A stretch of DNA of 64,000 nt from positions 248,001 through 312,000 of the forward strand of contig OX044365.1 of NCBI GenBank assembly GCA_943846755.1, read 5' to 3'. Positions 25,773 to 34,184 of the stretch are shown here, in pieces. This DNA is from UBA8752 sp002336475. GTDB taxonomy: Bacteria > Bacteroidota > Bacteroidia > Flavobacteriales_D > Sanyastnellaceae. The position numbers and the translations under genes were made by a program. Below the pieces are notes generated by a model that saw only the letters and a program-made list of their open reading frames with translations, did no database searches and had not been told where the DNA came from. How positions within the stretch are numbered: position 1 is the stretch's first letter; each line of letters opens with the position of its first letter.

Positions 25773-28700
25773 CCTGTGATCTCGTCGGCATCACAGACGC
25801 CGTCGTCATCGCTGTCGTTGTCCACAACAGTTCCTGTTCCGTCTGTTTCTCCGGAGCAGGTTTCGCAACCAGTCGCAGAGACACAGCTTCCGTCTTCGTC
25901 GGTGGCTGCGCTGTTGTAGTTGCAGGCAGATGCCTCGGTACAGCCCTGGATTTCGTTGGCGTCACAAACGCCGTCACCATCGCTGTCGTTGTCCACGATG
26001 ATTCCGTCTACGCAGGTGTCACACACGCCATCGACGTAAGTGCACTGTGTGTTGTCGGTGTCTGTGGTGGGGGTTGCGTCGTAGTTGCAGGCCGTGGGAT
26101 CGGTACAACCTGTGATCTCGTCGGCATCGCAGACGCCGTCGTCATCGCTGTCGTTGTCTACGACAGTGCCTGTTCCGTCTGTTTCTCCGGAGCAGGTTTC
26201 GCAACCTGTGGCAGAGACACAGCTTCCATCTTCGTCGGTGGCAGCGCTGTTGTAGTTGCAGGCAGATGCCTCGGTACAGCCCTGGATCTCGTCGGCATCA
26301 CATACGCCGTCGCCATCGCTGTCGTTGTCGACGATGATCCCGTCTACGCAGGTGTCACACACGCCATCGGTGTAAGTGCACTGTGTGTTGTCGGTGTCTG
26401 TGGTGGGGGTTGCGTCGTAGTTGCAGGCCGTGGGATCGGTACAACCTGTGATCTCGTCGGCATCGCAGACGCCGTCGTCATCGCTGTCGTTGTCTACGAC
26501 AGTGCCAGTTCCGTCTGTTTCTCCGGAGCAGGTTTCGCAACCTGTGGCAGAGACACAACTTCCGTCTTCGTCGGTGGCCGCGCTGTTGTAGTTGCAGGCA
26601 GATGCCTCGGTACAGCCCTGGATTTCGTTGGCGTCACAAACGCCGTCACCATCGCTGTCGTTGTCCACGATGACTCCGTCTACGCAGGTGTCACACACGC
26701 CATCGACGTATGTGCACTGTGTGTTGTCGGTGTCTGTGGTGGGATTTGCGTCGTAGTTGCAGGCCGTGGGATCGGTACAACCTGTGATCTCGTCGGCATC
26801 GCAGACGCCGTCGTCATCGCTGTCGTTGTCCACAACAGTTCCTGTGCCGTCTGTTTCTCCGGAGCAGGTTTCGCAACCTGTGGCAGAGACACAACTTCCG
26901 TCTTCGTCGGTGGCCGCGCTGTTGTAGTTGCAGGCCGAGGCTTCGGTACAGCCCTGGATTTCGTTGGCATCACAGACGCCGTCACCATCGCTGTCGTTGT
27001 CCACGATGATTCCGTCTACGCAGGTGTCACACACGCCATCGGTGTAAGTGCACTGTGTGTTGTCGGTGTCTGTGGTGGGGTTTGCGTCGTAGTTGCAGGC
27101 CGTGGGATCGGTACAACCTGTGATCTCGTTGGCATCACATACGCCGTCGTCATCGCTGTCGTTGTCTACGACAGTGCCAGTTCCGTCTGTTTCTCCGGAG
27201 CAGGTGTCGCAACCTGTGGCAGAGACACAACTTCCGTCTTCGTCGGTGGCCGCGCTGTTGTAGTTGCAGGCCGAGGCTTCGGTACAGCCCTGGATTTCGT
27301 TGGCATCACAGACGCCGTCACCATCGCTGTCGTTGTCCACGATGATCCCGTCTGCGCAGGTGTCACACACGCCATCGACATATGTACACTGCGTGTTGTC
27401 GGTGTCTGTGGTGGGATTTGCGTCGTAGTTGCAGGCCGTTGGATCGGTACAACCGGTGATCTCGTTGGCATCACAGACGCCGTCGTCATCGCTGTCGTTG
27501 TCTATGATGATTCCGTCTACGCAGGTGTCACACACGCCATCGGTGTAATTGCACTGGGTGTTGTCGGTGTCTGTGGTGGGGGTTGCGTCGTAGTTGCAGG
27601 CCGTGGGATCGGTACAACCTGTGATCTCGTCGGCATCACATACGCCGTCGTCATCGCTGTCATTGTCCACAACAGTTCCTGTGCCGTCTGTCTCTCCGGA
27701 GCAGGTTTCGCACCCTGTGGCAGAGACACAACTTCCGTTTTCATCGGTGGCAGCGCTGTTGTAGTTGCAGGCCGAGGCTTCGGTACAGCCCTGGATTTCG
27801 TTGGCATCACAGACGCCGTCGCCGTCGCTGTCGTTGTCGACGATGATTCCGTCTACGCAGGTGTCACACACGCCATCGACGTATGTACACTGTGTGTTGT
27901 CGGTGTCTGTGGTGGGGGTTGCGTCGTAGTTGCAGGCCGTGGGATCGGTACAACCTGTGATCTCGTCGGCATCGCAGACGCCGTCGTCATCGCTGTCGTT
28001 GTCTACTACAGTGCCGGTTCCGTCTGTTTCTCCGGAGCAGGTTTCGCAACCAGTCGCAGAAACACAACTTCCGTCTTCGTCGGTGGCAGCGCTGTTGTAG
28101 TTGCAGGCCGAGGCTTCGGTACAGCCCTGAATTTCGTTGGCATCACAGACGCCGTCGCCATCGCTGTCGTTGTCCACGATGATTCCGTCTGCGCAGGTGT
28201 CACACACGCCATCGACGTATGTACACTGGGTGTTGTCGGTGTCTGTGGTGGGGGTTGCGTCGTAGTTGCAGGCCGTTGGATCGGTACAACCGGTGATCTC
28301 GTTGGCATCACAGACGCCGTCGTCATCGCTGTCGTTGTCCACAACAGTTCCTGTGCCGTCTGTTTCTCCGGAGCAGGTATCACATCCTGTAGCAAACTGA
28401 CAAGTGATGCCGTCTACGTTGGCGTTCACATTGAAATTGCATGCCGTGTTGTCTTGGCATCCTGGAATTTCATCAGAGTCGCAAATTCCATTGTTGTTGT
28501 CATCGGCTGCACAGTCACCGCCACATACATTGAGTGCATCGAGGGTATTTCCAAAGCAGTCACACCAAGAGGGATGAGCGTCGTAGCAACCGCAATTGTA
28601 GATTTCTCCTGGTCCATTGCAAACGCCGCACTCATCAAATTGGCCGACGCAGTCATCGACATCATCACAGATTCCGTCGCTGTCCTCATCAGCCGTGCAG

Positions 28701-30352
28701 TTGCCTCCACACTCGCCAATGATGTCCAACGTGGCACACTCGCCATTGTTTTCGCTGTCATAATTACAGGCGCTTGGATCTGAGCAGTTGTCAGTGGAAT
28801 CACAGATGCCATCGCCGTCTGAATCGCTCAGGCAGCCGCAAAGTTCCTCGCTAATGGGATTTCCGTTTACTGTGATCTGTTCTGATACCAAGTCTTCTGT
28901 TGAGAATGAAAACGTCAGACGGTATTCATCGTCTCCTTCGGGCAGGGTTTGTGGAAGGATTTGGGCCGCTATGGTTCCGGAGATTACACCGCTGGAGGTG
29001 AATTGACCGATCAGTACCCTTTGGTCACTGTCGGGGATGCCATTTTGGACTGTTGGATTTGTAATGGACCAAATCCCACCGACGTTGGTGTTGGCCACGA
29101 TATTGCCACCAGCTGCACCGCTTCCTGGATCAAAGTTCGCCATCCAAGAAGAACCAAGATTGGGGTCGGATGCGGTGAAGACACTGGAATATCCAACGCC
29201 ATAATCCTCAGGCCTTCGGTCGATTCCAATCGTCACCCAGCTGTCATAAACGACAGAGGGTTGGATGCTGTAGTAGAACTCCTGGATGGTGCTCGGTGTC
29301 ACCGCTCCTAGTGCATCCTGATAAAATGGCGCGCTTGAAGAAATTTCGAGCGGTGTTTGGTCATTTCCATAAACCGCTGTCAGCGTGTCTTGAGGCTCTG
29401 CAGTGGCGATGTACATCCGATACGTTTTCATTCCGGCCAACTCGGGCAGGTTTGTGGTATCGTGATTTGCGATCAGTTCTATGTCTAAGAAATAGTTGGG
29501 CACAGAATCGCTGCTAAAGGACACCGTAGAGACCTGTGAAGTGTCTGCACAACTGCAAAAGTCACAGCTTCCGTCATCTACAAATGCCGAGGGGTCAAAG
29601 TTGCAGGCTGCTACATCTGTGCAACCCGCTTGATTTAAGGGATTAACAGAGATGTATGGACGCAAGCAATTCTCTGCGCTCTGCAGGCCATTGCGGTAGA
29701 CTTGGAACTGAATGTCTCCATCGATGTCACCGTCCGTGGTGACCTGTGCAAATAGAATTTTAAGGTCGCTTCCCGCTGCGCAGTTGGATGCCGCTTCAGC
29801 ATCGGCGATGTACCAGGAGCTCCCTGTCGGTGAATCAATGATTAAATCCCCTCCATTCTCAAATCCAATTGAGATGGGCATCACACCGCTGTCTTCTACA
29901 ATTTGAGTGGGTGACTCTCCGAGGTTGTTGTCTGCGGCGGTGACCAGTCCAATGGTCACATAACTGTCAAATTGAACCTGTGGGTATGCAAAGAACAGCC
30001 CTGCATTGGGCTCAGATGTCGCGCCAAGTTCAGCTTGGTAAAAATCCGTCGTTGTAGTGATGGATACAGGGGCGTTGATGTCACCACCCACTGCGCCTAG
30101 AAGGTCGTTTTCAGCCTCGCATTGCAGGTAGAGATGGTAGGTGTTGTAACCTGTTAAGTCAGTTTCGGCGCCGGTTAAATCTGTAATCGGACCAATGTTG
30201 GTGGCTACAGTATCGATGGTGATCGAAAATCCGGAATAGTCATTTCCTCCTTGACAATTACTGGAAAGCTGTGCCATGCTGCTGTTGGCGGTCGCAAACA
30301 ATGCGATGGCAGCAGTCAAGACTCGAAATACGGACAAGTTAAATTTGGGCAT
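25658..30352 (-). CDS. Giant surface protein 1, N-terminal piece
   Basis: A 1564-codon open frame, meaningful down to about 25713. It contains the signal peptide, the two shared-domain copies (FYQAELG...FDSYVTIG and FYQDALG...YDSWVTIG), a CGGNCTADEDSDGICDDVDDCVG-type calcium module, and eight tandem 112-residue repeats. Each repeat is paired DNDSDxDGVCDAxE loops, GCTDPTACNY and GCTEASACNY modules and a CETCSG linker. The final 18 codons after 25713 are out of frame: the expected repeat peptide reappears one frame over after a missing C in the sequence AGAGCGTG. The protein is presumably exported and calcium-stabilised. The adhesin-like role is inferred from architecture only. Confidence 0.8.
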   Translation of the reverse strand: MPKFNLSVFRVLTAAIALFATANSSMAQLSSNCQGGNDYSGFSITIDTVATNIGPITDLTGAETDLTGYNTYHLYLQCEAENDLLGAVGGDINAPVSITTTTDFYQAELGATSEPNAGLFFAYPQVQFDSYVTIGLVTAADNNLGESPTQIVEDSGVMPISIGFENGGDLIIDSPTGSSWYIADAEAASNCAAGSDLKILFAQVTTDGDIDGDIQFQVYRNGLQSAENCLRPYISVNPLNQAGCTDVAACNFDPSAFVDDGSCDFCSCADTSQVSTVSFSSDSVPNYFLDIELIANHDTTNLPELAGMKTYRMYIATAEPQDTLTAVYGNDQTPLEISSSAPFYQDALGAVTPSTIQEFYYSIQPSVVYDSWVTIGIDRRPEDYGVGYSSVFTASDPNLGSSWMANFDPGSGAAGGNIVANTNVGGIWSITNPTVQNGIPDSDQRVLIGQFTSSGVISGTIAAQILPQTLPEGDDEYRLTFSFSTEDLVSEQITVNGNPISEELCGCLSDSDGDGICDSTDNCSDPSACNYDSENNGECATLDIIGECGGNCTADEDSDGICDDVDDCVGQFDECGVCNGPGEIYNCGCYDAHPSWCDCFGNTLDALNVCGGDCAADDNNNGICDSDEIPGCQDNTACNFNVNANVDGITCQFATGCDTCSGETDGTGTVVDNDSDDDGVCDANEITGCTDPTACNYDATPTTDTDNTQCTYVDGVCDTCADGIIVDNDSDGDGVCDANEIQGCTEASACNYNSAATDEDGSCVSATGCETCSGETDGTGTVVDNDSDDDGVCDADEITGCTDPTACNYDATPTTDTDNTQCTYVDGVCDTCVDGIIVDNDSDGDGVCDANEIQGCTEASACNYNSAATDENGSCVSATGCETCSGETDGTGTVVDNDSDDDGVCDADEITGCTDPTACNYDATPTTDTDNTQCNYTDGVCDTCVDGIIIDNDSDDDGVCDANEITGCTDPTACNYDANPTTDTDNTQCTYVDGVCDTCADGIIVDNDSDGDGVCDANEIQGCTEASACNYNSAATDEDGSCVSATGCDTCSGETDGTGTVVDNDSDDDGVCDANEITGCTDPTACNYDANPTTDTDNTQCTYTDGVCDTCVDGIIVDNDSDGDGVCDANEIQGCTEASACNYNSAATDEDGSCVSATGCETCSGETDGTGTVVDNDSDDDGVCDADEITGCTDPTACNYDANPTTDTDNTQCTYVDGVCDTCVDGVIVDNDSDGDGVCDANEIQGCTEASACNYNSAATDEDGSCVSATGCETCSGETDGTGTVVDNDSDDDGVCDADEITGCTDPTACNYDATPTTDTDNTQCTYTDGVCDTCVDGIIVDNDSDGDGVCDADEIQGCTEASACNYNSAATDEDGSCVSATGCETCSGETDGTGTVVDNDSDDDGVCDADEITGCTDPTACNYDATPTTDTDNTQCTYVDGVCDTCVDGIIVDNDSDGDGVCDANEIQGCTEASACNYNSAATDEDGSCVSATGCETCSGETDGTGTVVDNDSDDDGVCDADEITGCTDPTACNYDATPTTDTDNTSAPTSMASATPAWMDWS
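25760..28380 (-). repeat. 336-bp tandem repeats in giant gene 1
   Basis: Eight copies of a 112-residue unit. The landmark CCGTCTGTTTCTCCGG (variant with CTC in one copy) falls at 25841, 26177, 26513, 26849, 27185, 27686, 28022 and 28358, with spacings of 336 except one of 501 (336 plus a 165-bp half unit). Copies are nearly identical at DNA level, with mostly synonymous changes. Confidence 0.9.
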
Positions 30353-30481
30353 GGCGCAAGCGTGATTGAATCAGGCGACAATTTGGTGACTTAAATATAG
30401 GTATATAATCACGGACGGCCTAGTAAATTGTCATTTAGACACGATAAAACGTGTTTTAGTCGATAATACTGTCGGGTTCTA

Positions 30482-33400
30482 CTACTCGCAAGTATCTCCG
30501 TAAAAGACCAAGAATTCCAGAAGGTCGGTGGCTCCAATGCCTCCATCTCCATTAAAATCAAAGGGGCAGGATTCCTCAGGGCAACCTGACACAAAGCTGC
30601 AAGTGCCATCGTCCCAATTGGCCAGGTCGTTATAATTCTCGGCAGAGACATATGTGCATCCAGGAATTTCTGTGTGATCACATATTCCATTCGCATTTTC
30701 ATCGCCATTACAGTCGCCACCGCATACGCCGAGGGCGTCGGGCTGATTGCCATTGCAGTCGCAGTTTCCTTCGGGAATGTCAGAGCATCCACAGTCGTAG
30801 ATCTCCCCTGGCCCATTGCAGATGCCGCAGGCGTCCAGGGAACCCACGCAGTTGTCGGTATCGTCACAGATGCCGTCGCCGTCGGCGTCAGCGGAGCAAG
30901 TGCCTCCGCAGTTGCCCAGGACGTCAACCGTCAGACAGGATCCGTCATCGTCTGTGGCTGCAGGGTCGAAGTTGCAGGCGTAGCTGTTGGTACACCCGCT
31001 GGTTTCTGCGTCGTCGCAGATGCCATCGCCATCTGTATCGGCGGTGCAGAGGCCACCACAAACGCCGAGGGCGTCGGGCTGATTGCCATTGCAGTCGCAG
31101 TCTCCTTCGGGAATGTCAGAGCATCCACAGTCATAGACCTCCCCTGGCCCATTGCAGATGCCGCAGGCGTCCAGGGAACCCACGCAGTTGTCGGTATCGT
31201 CACAGATGCCATCGCCGTCGGCATCAGCGGAGCAAGTGCCTCCGCAGTTGCCCAGGACGTCAACCGTCAGACAGGACCCGTCATCGTCTGTGGCTGCAGG
31301 GTCGAAGTTGCAGGCGTAGCTGTTGGTGCATCCGCTGGTTTCTGCGTCATCGCAGATGCCATCGCCATCGGTATCGGCGGTGCATAGGCCACCACAAACG
31401 CCGAGGGCGTCGGGCTGATTGCCATTGCAGTCGCAGTCTCCTTCGGGAATGTCAGAGCATCCACAGTCGTAGATCTCCCCTGGCCCATTGCAGATGCCGC
31501 AGGTGTCCAGCGACCCCACGCAGTTGTCGGTGTCGTCACAGATGCCATCGCCGTCGGCATCAGCGGAGCAAGTGCCTCCGCAGTTGCCCAGGACGTCAAC
31601 CGTCAGACAGGATCCGTCATCGTCTGTGGCTGCAGGGTCGAAGTTGCAGGCGTAGCTGTTGGTGCATCCGCTGGTTTCTGCGTCATCGCAGATGCCATCG
31701 CCATCGGTATCGGCGGTGCATAGGCCACCACAAACGCCGAGGGCGTCATCGTATTGGCAACTGCCGTCCTCGACCGAGGCACAAGCGACGTAGTTGCAAG
31801 CAATGCTGTCGGTGCAGCCTTCATATTCCAATAGCTCTTCAAGTGCATCGCAAATGCCATTGTTGTTGGCGTCTGCCTCGCAAGTGCCTCCGCAAACGCC
31901 GACGGCATCGGTCTGGTTCCCATTACAGTCGCAGTCACCAATAGGGATGTTCGCGCAACCACATTGGTAGATAAGGCCAGGACCATTGCACACTCCACAG
32001 GCATCGAAATCACCGATGCAGCCGTCTACATCATCACAAATGCCATCCGCGTCTTCGTCTTGCGTGCAGGACCCGCCGCAATCGCCCACCACATCGGTCA
32101 CATTGCCTTCGCAATCGCAATCGCCTGCAGGGATGTCAGCACAGCCGCAATCATAGATAGCCCCGGGGCCGTTGCACACTCCGCAAGCATCATAGCTGCC
32201 TATGCAAGGATCGACATCGTCGCAGGTGCCGTCGCTGTCTTGGTCTGCAGAGCAAGTGCCGCCACATTCTCCCAAAACATCCAATGTGGTGCAACTGCCA
32301 TCTTCATCGGTGGCATCTTCATCGTAATTGCAGGCATCCTCGTCGGTACAACCCGGGACTTCTGCATTGTCGCACACATTGTCTCCATCAACGTCTGCAG
32401 CACAATCGCCGTTGCATATGCCTAGGGCATCATAGTTGCCAACGCACGGGTCAATGTCGTCGCAGATGCCGTCGTTGTCTGCATCTGCAGCGCAGTTCCC
32501 GTTGCATTCTCCCAATGCGTCAAAACTTCCAACACAGGAGTCTACATCGTCGCAGATGCCATCGTTGTCTGCGTCTGCCTCACAAGTACCTCCGCATTCA
32601 CCAAGCGCGTCGTCTTGGTTGCCGTCGCAGTCACAATCTCCTGTAGGATAGTTTGAGCATCCACAATCGTATACGGCACCGGGTCCGTTGCACACACCGC
32701 AAGCGTCGTAGTTGCCGACGCAAGGATCGACATCGTCGCAAATGCCATCGCTGTCGGCATCGGCTGTGCAGTCACCTCCGCACACCCCGACGGCATCCAG
32801 TTGGTTGCCGGCGCAATCACAATCACCAAAAGGAACATCAGCACATCCACAATCATGGATGGGACCTGGACCGTTGCAGATGTTGCATGCGTCATAAATA
32901 CCAATGCACGGGTCATTTTCGTCGCACACGCTGTCGCCATCTGCGTCATTCAGACAGTTGCCGTCGCAGTCCAGTCCACTGTCTGCATACTCACAACCGG
33001 CATTCGGGTCATTGGGGCAGATTGAACTGAGCTGGCTTACAAAGAGAATGCTAGAGGTGCCATCGGCCTCTCCATTGGGACCTGAGCCAAAGTCAGGAAA
33101 ATATTGACCGGAAATTTCAACGTCAACTGTGCCGTCTGTTGTCAGTTGCGCTATGAGAACCTTGCCGTCATCATCGGCCAAACCTTGGTCGTTTCCATCG
33201 TTGAAGATGTACCACAAACCTCCAATGAGGTCATCCATGATCAGGTCTTCACCAGCTTCGAAATTGGCGTTCCAGTTCTGATTGGGGCTTGAAATGGCGC
33301 TTACGGTAGCACTGGGTGCTCCTTCTTCTGGTGCATGACCAATGGTCACCCAACTGTCATATGCCAAGGCAGGGAATATTCCGAGCAAAGTGCCCATAAT

Positions 33401-33835
33401 ACCCGTAGCTGTGGAGCTTCCATATTGGTCTTGATAGAATGATGTCGTTGAGGTGATGCGAATTTGTGAAGGAGTGGCATCCTCATCGGCTTGGGGTGAC
33501 CCAGGTGGACAGCTTGAGAATTCGCAAGTGCCATCGTCATAGGTGGCCGCAGGAGCATAATTGCAAGCGGAATTGTCGGTGCACCCCATAAGGATGGTGC
33601 TGATGGCCGATAGAAAATTGTCAGGTTCTGGAAGGTTGACATAGACCCTGTAGGTGGTCATTCCTGCCAATGCCCCAGTTTCATGAACAGCATGTGTCTC
33701 CATGGTGACGCATGCGGATGTGGTCCCTACCTCGGTGTTGCTGGGGTCGTAGTTGCAAGCGGAGGTATCGGAACATTGAGCCAAGACCAGGTTAGTGCTC
33801 AGAAGCAAAGCAAAGGACAGCAAGAAGAAACGCAT
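30482..33835 (-). CDS. Giant surface protein 2: shared N-terminal domain plus Ca-binding repeats
   Basis: A 1117-residue intact protein. It has a signal peptide (MRFFLLSFALLLSTNLVLAQ), then a domain shared with the proteins at 4490-5458 and 22481-30352 (TYRVYVNLP near residue 61, ITSTTSFYQDQYG near 127, ALAYDSWVTIG near 157, GGLWYIFND near 205, VLIAQLTTDG near 226). In this copy a GCTDNSACNYAPAATYDDGTC module (about 83-104) is inserted in the middle. The rest is Cys/Asp-rich: CGGxCxADxDxDGICDDxDxCVG calcium loops, CNGPGxIYDCGC modules and GCTNSYACNF modules. The last residues are FDFNGDGGIGATDLLEFLVF, dockerin/EF-hand-like. No T9SS sorting domain is seen. It is probably a calcium-rigidified surface fibre or adhesin; this is inferred from composition. 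Confidence 0.8.
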   Translation of the reverse strand: MRFFLLSFALLLSTNLVLAQCSDTSACNYDPSNTEVGTTSACVTMETHAVHETGALAGMTTYRVYVNLPEPDNFLSAISTILMGCTDNSACNYAPAATYDDGTCEFSSCPPGSPQADEDATPSQIRITSTTSFYQDQYGSSTATGIMGTLLGIFPALAYDSWVTIGHAPEEGAPSATVSAISSPNQNWNANFEAGEDLIMDDLIGGLWYIFNDGNDQGLADDDGKVLIAQLTTDGTVDVEISGQYFPDFGSGPNGEADGTSSILFVSQLSSICPNDPNAGCEYADSGLDCDGNCLNDADGDSVCDENDPCIGIYDACNICNGPGPIHDCGCADVPFGDCDCAGNQLDAVGVCGGDCTADADSDGICDDVDPCVGNYDACGVCNGPGAVYDCGCSNYPTGDCDCDGNQDDALGECGGTCEADADNDGICDDVDSCVGSFDALGECNGNCAADADNDGICDDIDPCVGNYDALGICNGDCAADVDGDNVCDNAEVPGCTDEDACNYDEDATDEDGSCTTLDVLGECGGTCSADQDSDGTCDDVDPCIGSYDACGVCNGPGAIYDCGCADIPAGDCDCEGNVTDVVGDCGGSCTQDEDADGICDDVDGCIGDFDACGVCNGPGLIYQCGCANIPIGDCDCNGNQTDAVGVCGGTCEADANNNGICDALEELLEYEGCTDSIACNYVACASVEDGSCQYDDALGVCGGLCTADTDGDGICDDAETSGCTNSYACNFDPAATDDDGSCLTVDVLGNCGGTCSADADGDGICDDTDNCVGSLDTCGICNGPGEIYDCGCSDIPEGDCDCNGNQPDALGVCGGLCTADTDGDGICDDAETSGCTNSYACNFDPAATDDDGSCLTVDVLGNCGGTCSADADGDGICDDTDNCVGSLDACGICNGPGEVYDCGCSDIPEGDCDCNGNQPDALGVCGGLCTADTDGDGICDDAETSGCTNSYACNFDPAATDDDGSCLTVDVLGNCGGTCSADADGDGICDDTDNCVGSLDACGICNGPGEIYDCGCSDIPEGNCDCNGNQPDALGVCGGDCNGDENANGICDHTEIPGCTYVSAENYNDLANWDDGTCSFVSGCPEESCPFDFNGDGGIGATDLLEFLVFYGDTCE
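30720..31745 (-). repeat. 336-bp tandem repeats in giant gene 2
   Basis: The landmark CGCCGAGGGCGTCGG recurs at 30727, 31063 and 31399 (with a variant end at 31735), a strict 336-bp period, that is 112 residues. Units begin TADTDGDGICDDAETSGC and end NGNQPDALGVCGGLC. Copies differ at only a few bases. Confidence 0.9.
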
Positions 33836-33852
33836 GAATTAGGTTAAGCCTT

Positions 33853-33883
33853 TAAAGATAGTGTTTAGGCGTAACTATTTCAA
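33853..33883 (-). promoter_or_regulatory. Promoter of giant gene 2
   Basis: On the minus strand TTG (33883-33881) and TATCTTTA (33860-33853) are 20 bases apart, matching the Bacteroidota -33/-7 arrangement with one mismatch in TAnnTTTG. The ATG lies 17 bases downstream of the -7 element. Confidence 0.5.
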
Positions 33884-33936
33884 TGTTCGTTATTAATAAA
33901 TAGAGTTTAGTCTATTTTTTTGATGGGGTGGCGCAT

Positions 33937-33964
33937 AAAAAAAGCCCGGTAAAACCGGGCTTTT
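33937..33964 (-). terminator. Terminator after tRNA-Met
   Basis: Perfect 10-bp stem AAAAGCCCGG / CCGGGCTTTT (33940-33949 with 33955-33964), loop TAAAA, with a seven-T run on the minus strand, 7 bases beyond the 3' end of the tRNA gene. Confidence 0.9.
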
Positions 33965-33971
33965 GGAGGTG

Positions 33972-34045
33972 TAGCGAGAGAGAGACTTGAACTCTCGACC
34001 TCAGGATTATGAATCCTGCGCTCTAACCAGCTGAGCTACCTCGCC
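33972..34045 (-). tRNA. tRNA-Met (CAT)
   Basis: A 74-nt cloverleaf on the minus strand. The acceptor is GGCGAGG paired with TCTCGCT (G-T at positions 1-72 and 7-66), the D arm GCTC/GAGC, the anticodon arm CAGGA-TTCATAA-TCCTG with anticodon CAT, and the T arm GAGAG-TTCAAGT-CTCTC. The discriminator is A and no CCA is encoded. It lacks the initiator features (mismatch at 1-72, three G-C pairs in the anticodon stem), so it is probably elongator Met. A CAT anticodon modified to lysidine (Ile) cannot be excluded. Confidence 0.95.
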
Positions 34046-34158
34046 GTCCAATTCCGCTATGGCGAAACGGGCGGCAAATGTAGCAAGAAGGATGATTCCA
34101 AATGCGTGTTTTTGTGAATCTTGACAATCATCATAGGGATTCAGCCCTTTCGCAATTG

Positions 34159-34166
34159 TATCTTTG
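34159..34166 (+). promoter_or_regulatory. -7 promoter element for the SRPBCC gene
   Basis: TATCTTTG matches the Bacteroidota sigma-A -7 consensus TAnnTTTG exactly and lies 18 bases before the ATG at 34185. No clear -33 TTTG is present. A 5' leader of only about 10-14 nt is expected. Confidence 0.55.
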
Positions 34167-34184
34167 CGGCATTCCTATTTAAGC

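Larger units (their letters stand above)
22481..30352 (-). pseudogene. Giant surface-protein gene 1, interrupted in this sequence
   Basis: One gene in four readable pieces, about 2,620 residues if intact. The start at 30352 gives a signal peptide (residues 1-28), two copies of an unrecognised domain (about 40-225 and 285-485), then Cys/Asp-rich repeats (DNDSDDDGVCDADE type-3-like calcium loops and GCTDPTACNY modules), and a C-terminal EF-hand/dockerin-like tail DITNDGIVNTPDLLILLQYW. There is no T9SS sorting domain. Comparing repeat copies places 1-nt deletions near 25712, 24767 and 24097, plus an in-frame TGA at 24604-24606. The three losses add up to 3 nt, so the original frame is regained. 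Either the gene has decayed or the repeats were mis-assembled; the clean C-terminus favours an error or very recent change. Confidence 0.75.

Noticed and set aside
24030..28380. The repeat array as a CRISPR-like or integron cassette array
   Set aside because: The units are coding, in frame and 165 or 336 bp long with no short direct repeats separated by unique spacers.
25565..28783. A 1072-codon plus-strand open frame covering the giant gene repeats
   Set aside because: It is the antisense of the calcium repeats and is open only because the repeated GAT/GAC/TGC codons avoid stops on that frame. The protein is a periodic VVAGRGIGTTCDLVGIADAVVIAV pattern without start, signal or family features.
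30441..30470. Imperfect inverted repeat ACGATAAAAC / GTTTTAGTCG as terminator of giant gene 2
   Set aside because: The arms are mismatched, AT-rich and without a T tract on the minus strand. Too weak to call.
30652..31944. Plus-strand open frames of 430 and 237 codons over giant gene 2
   Set aside because: They are Arg/Cys-rich or Ala/Val-rich periodic translations of the 336-bp repeats read on the wrong strand. The minus-strand frame has a signal peptide and a promoter.
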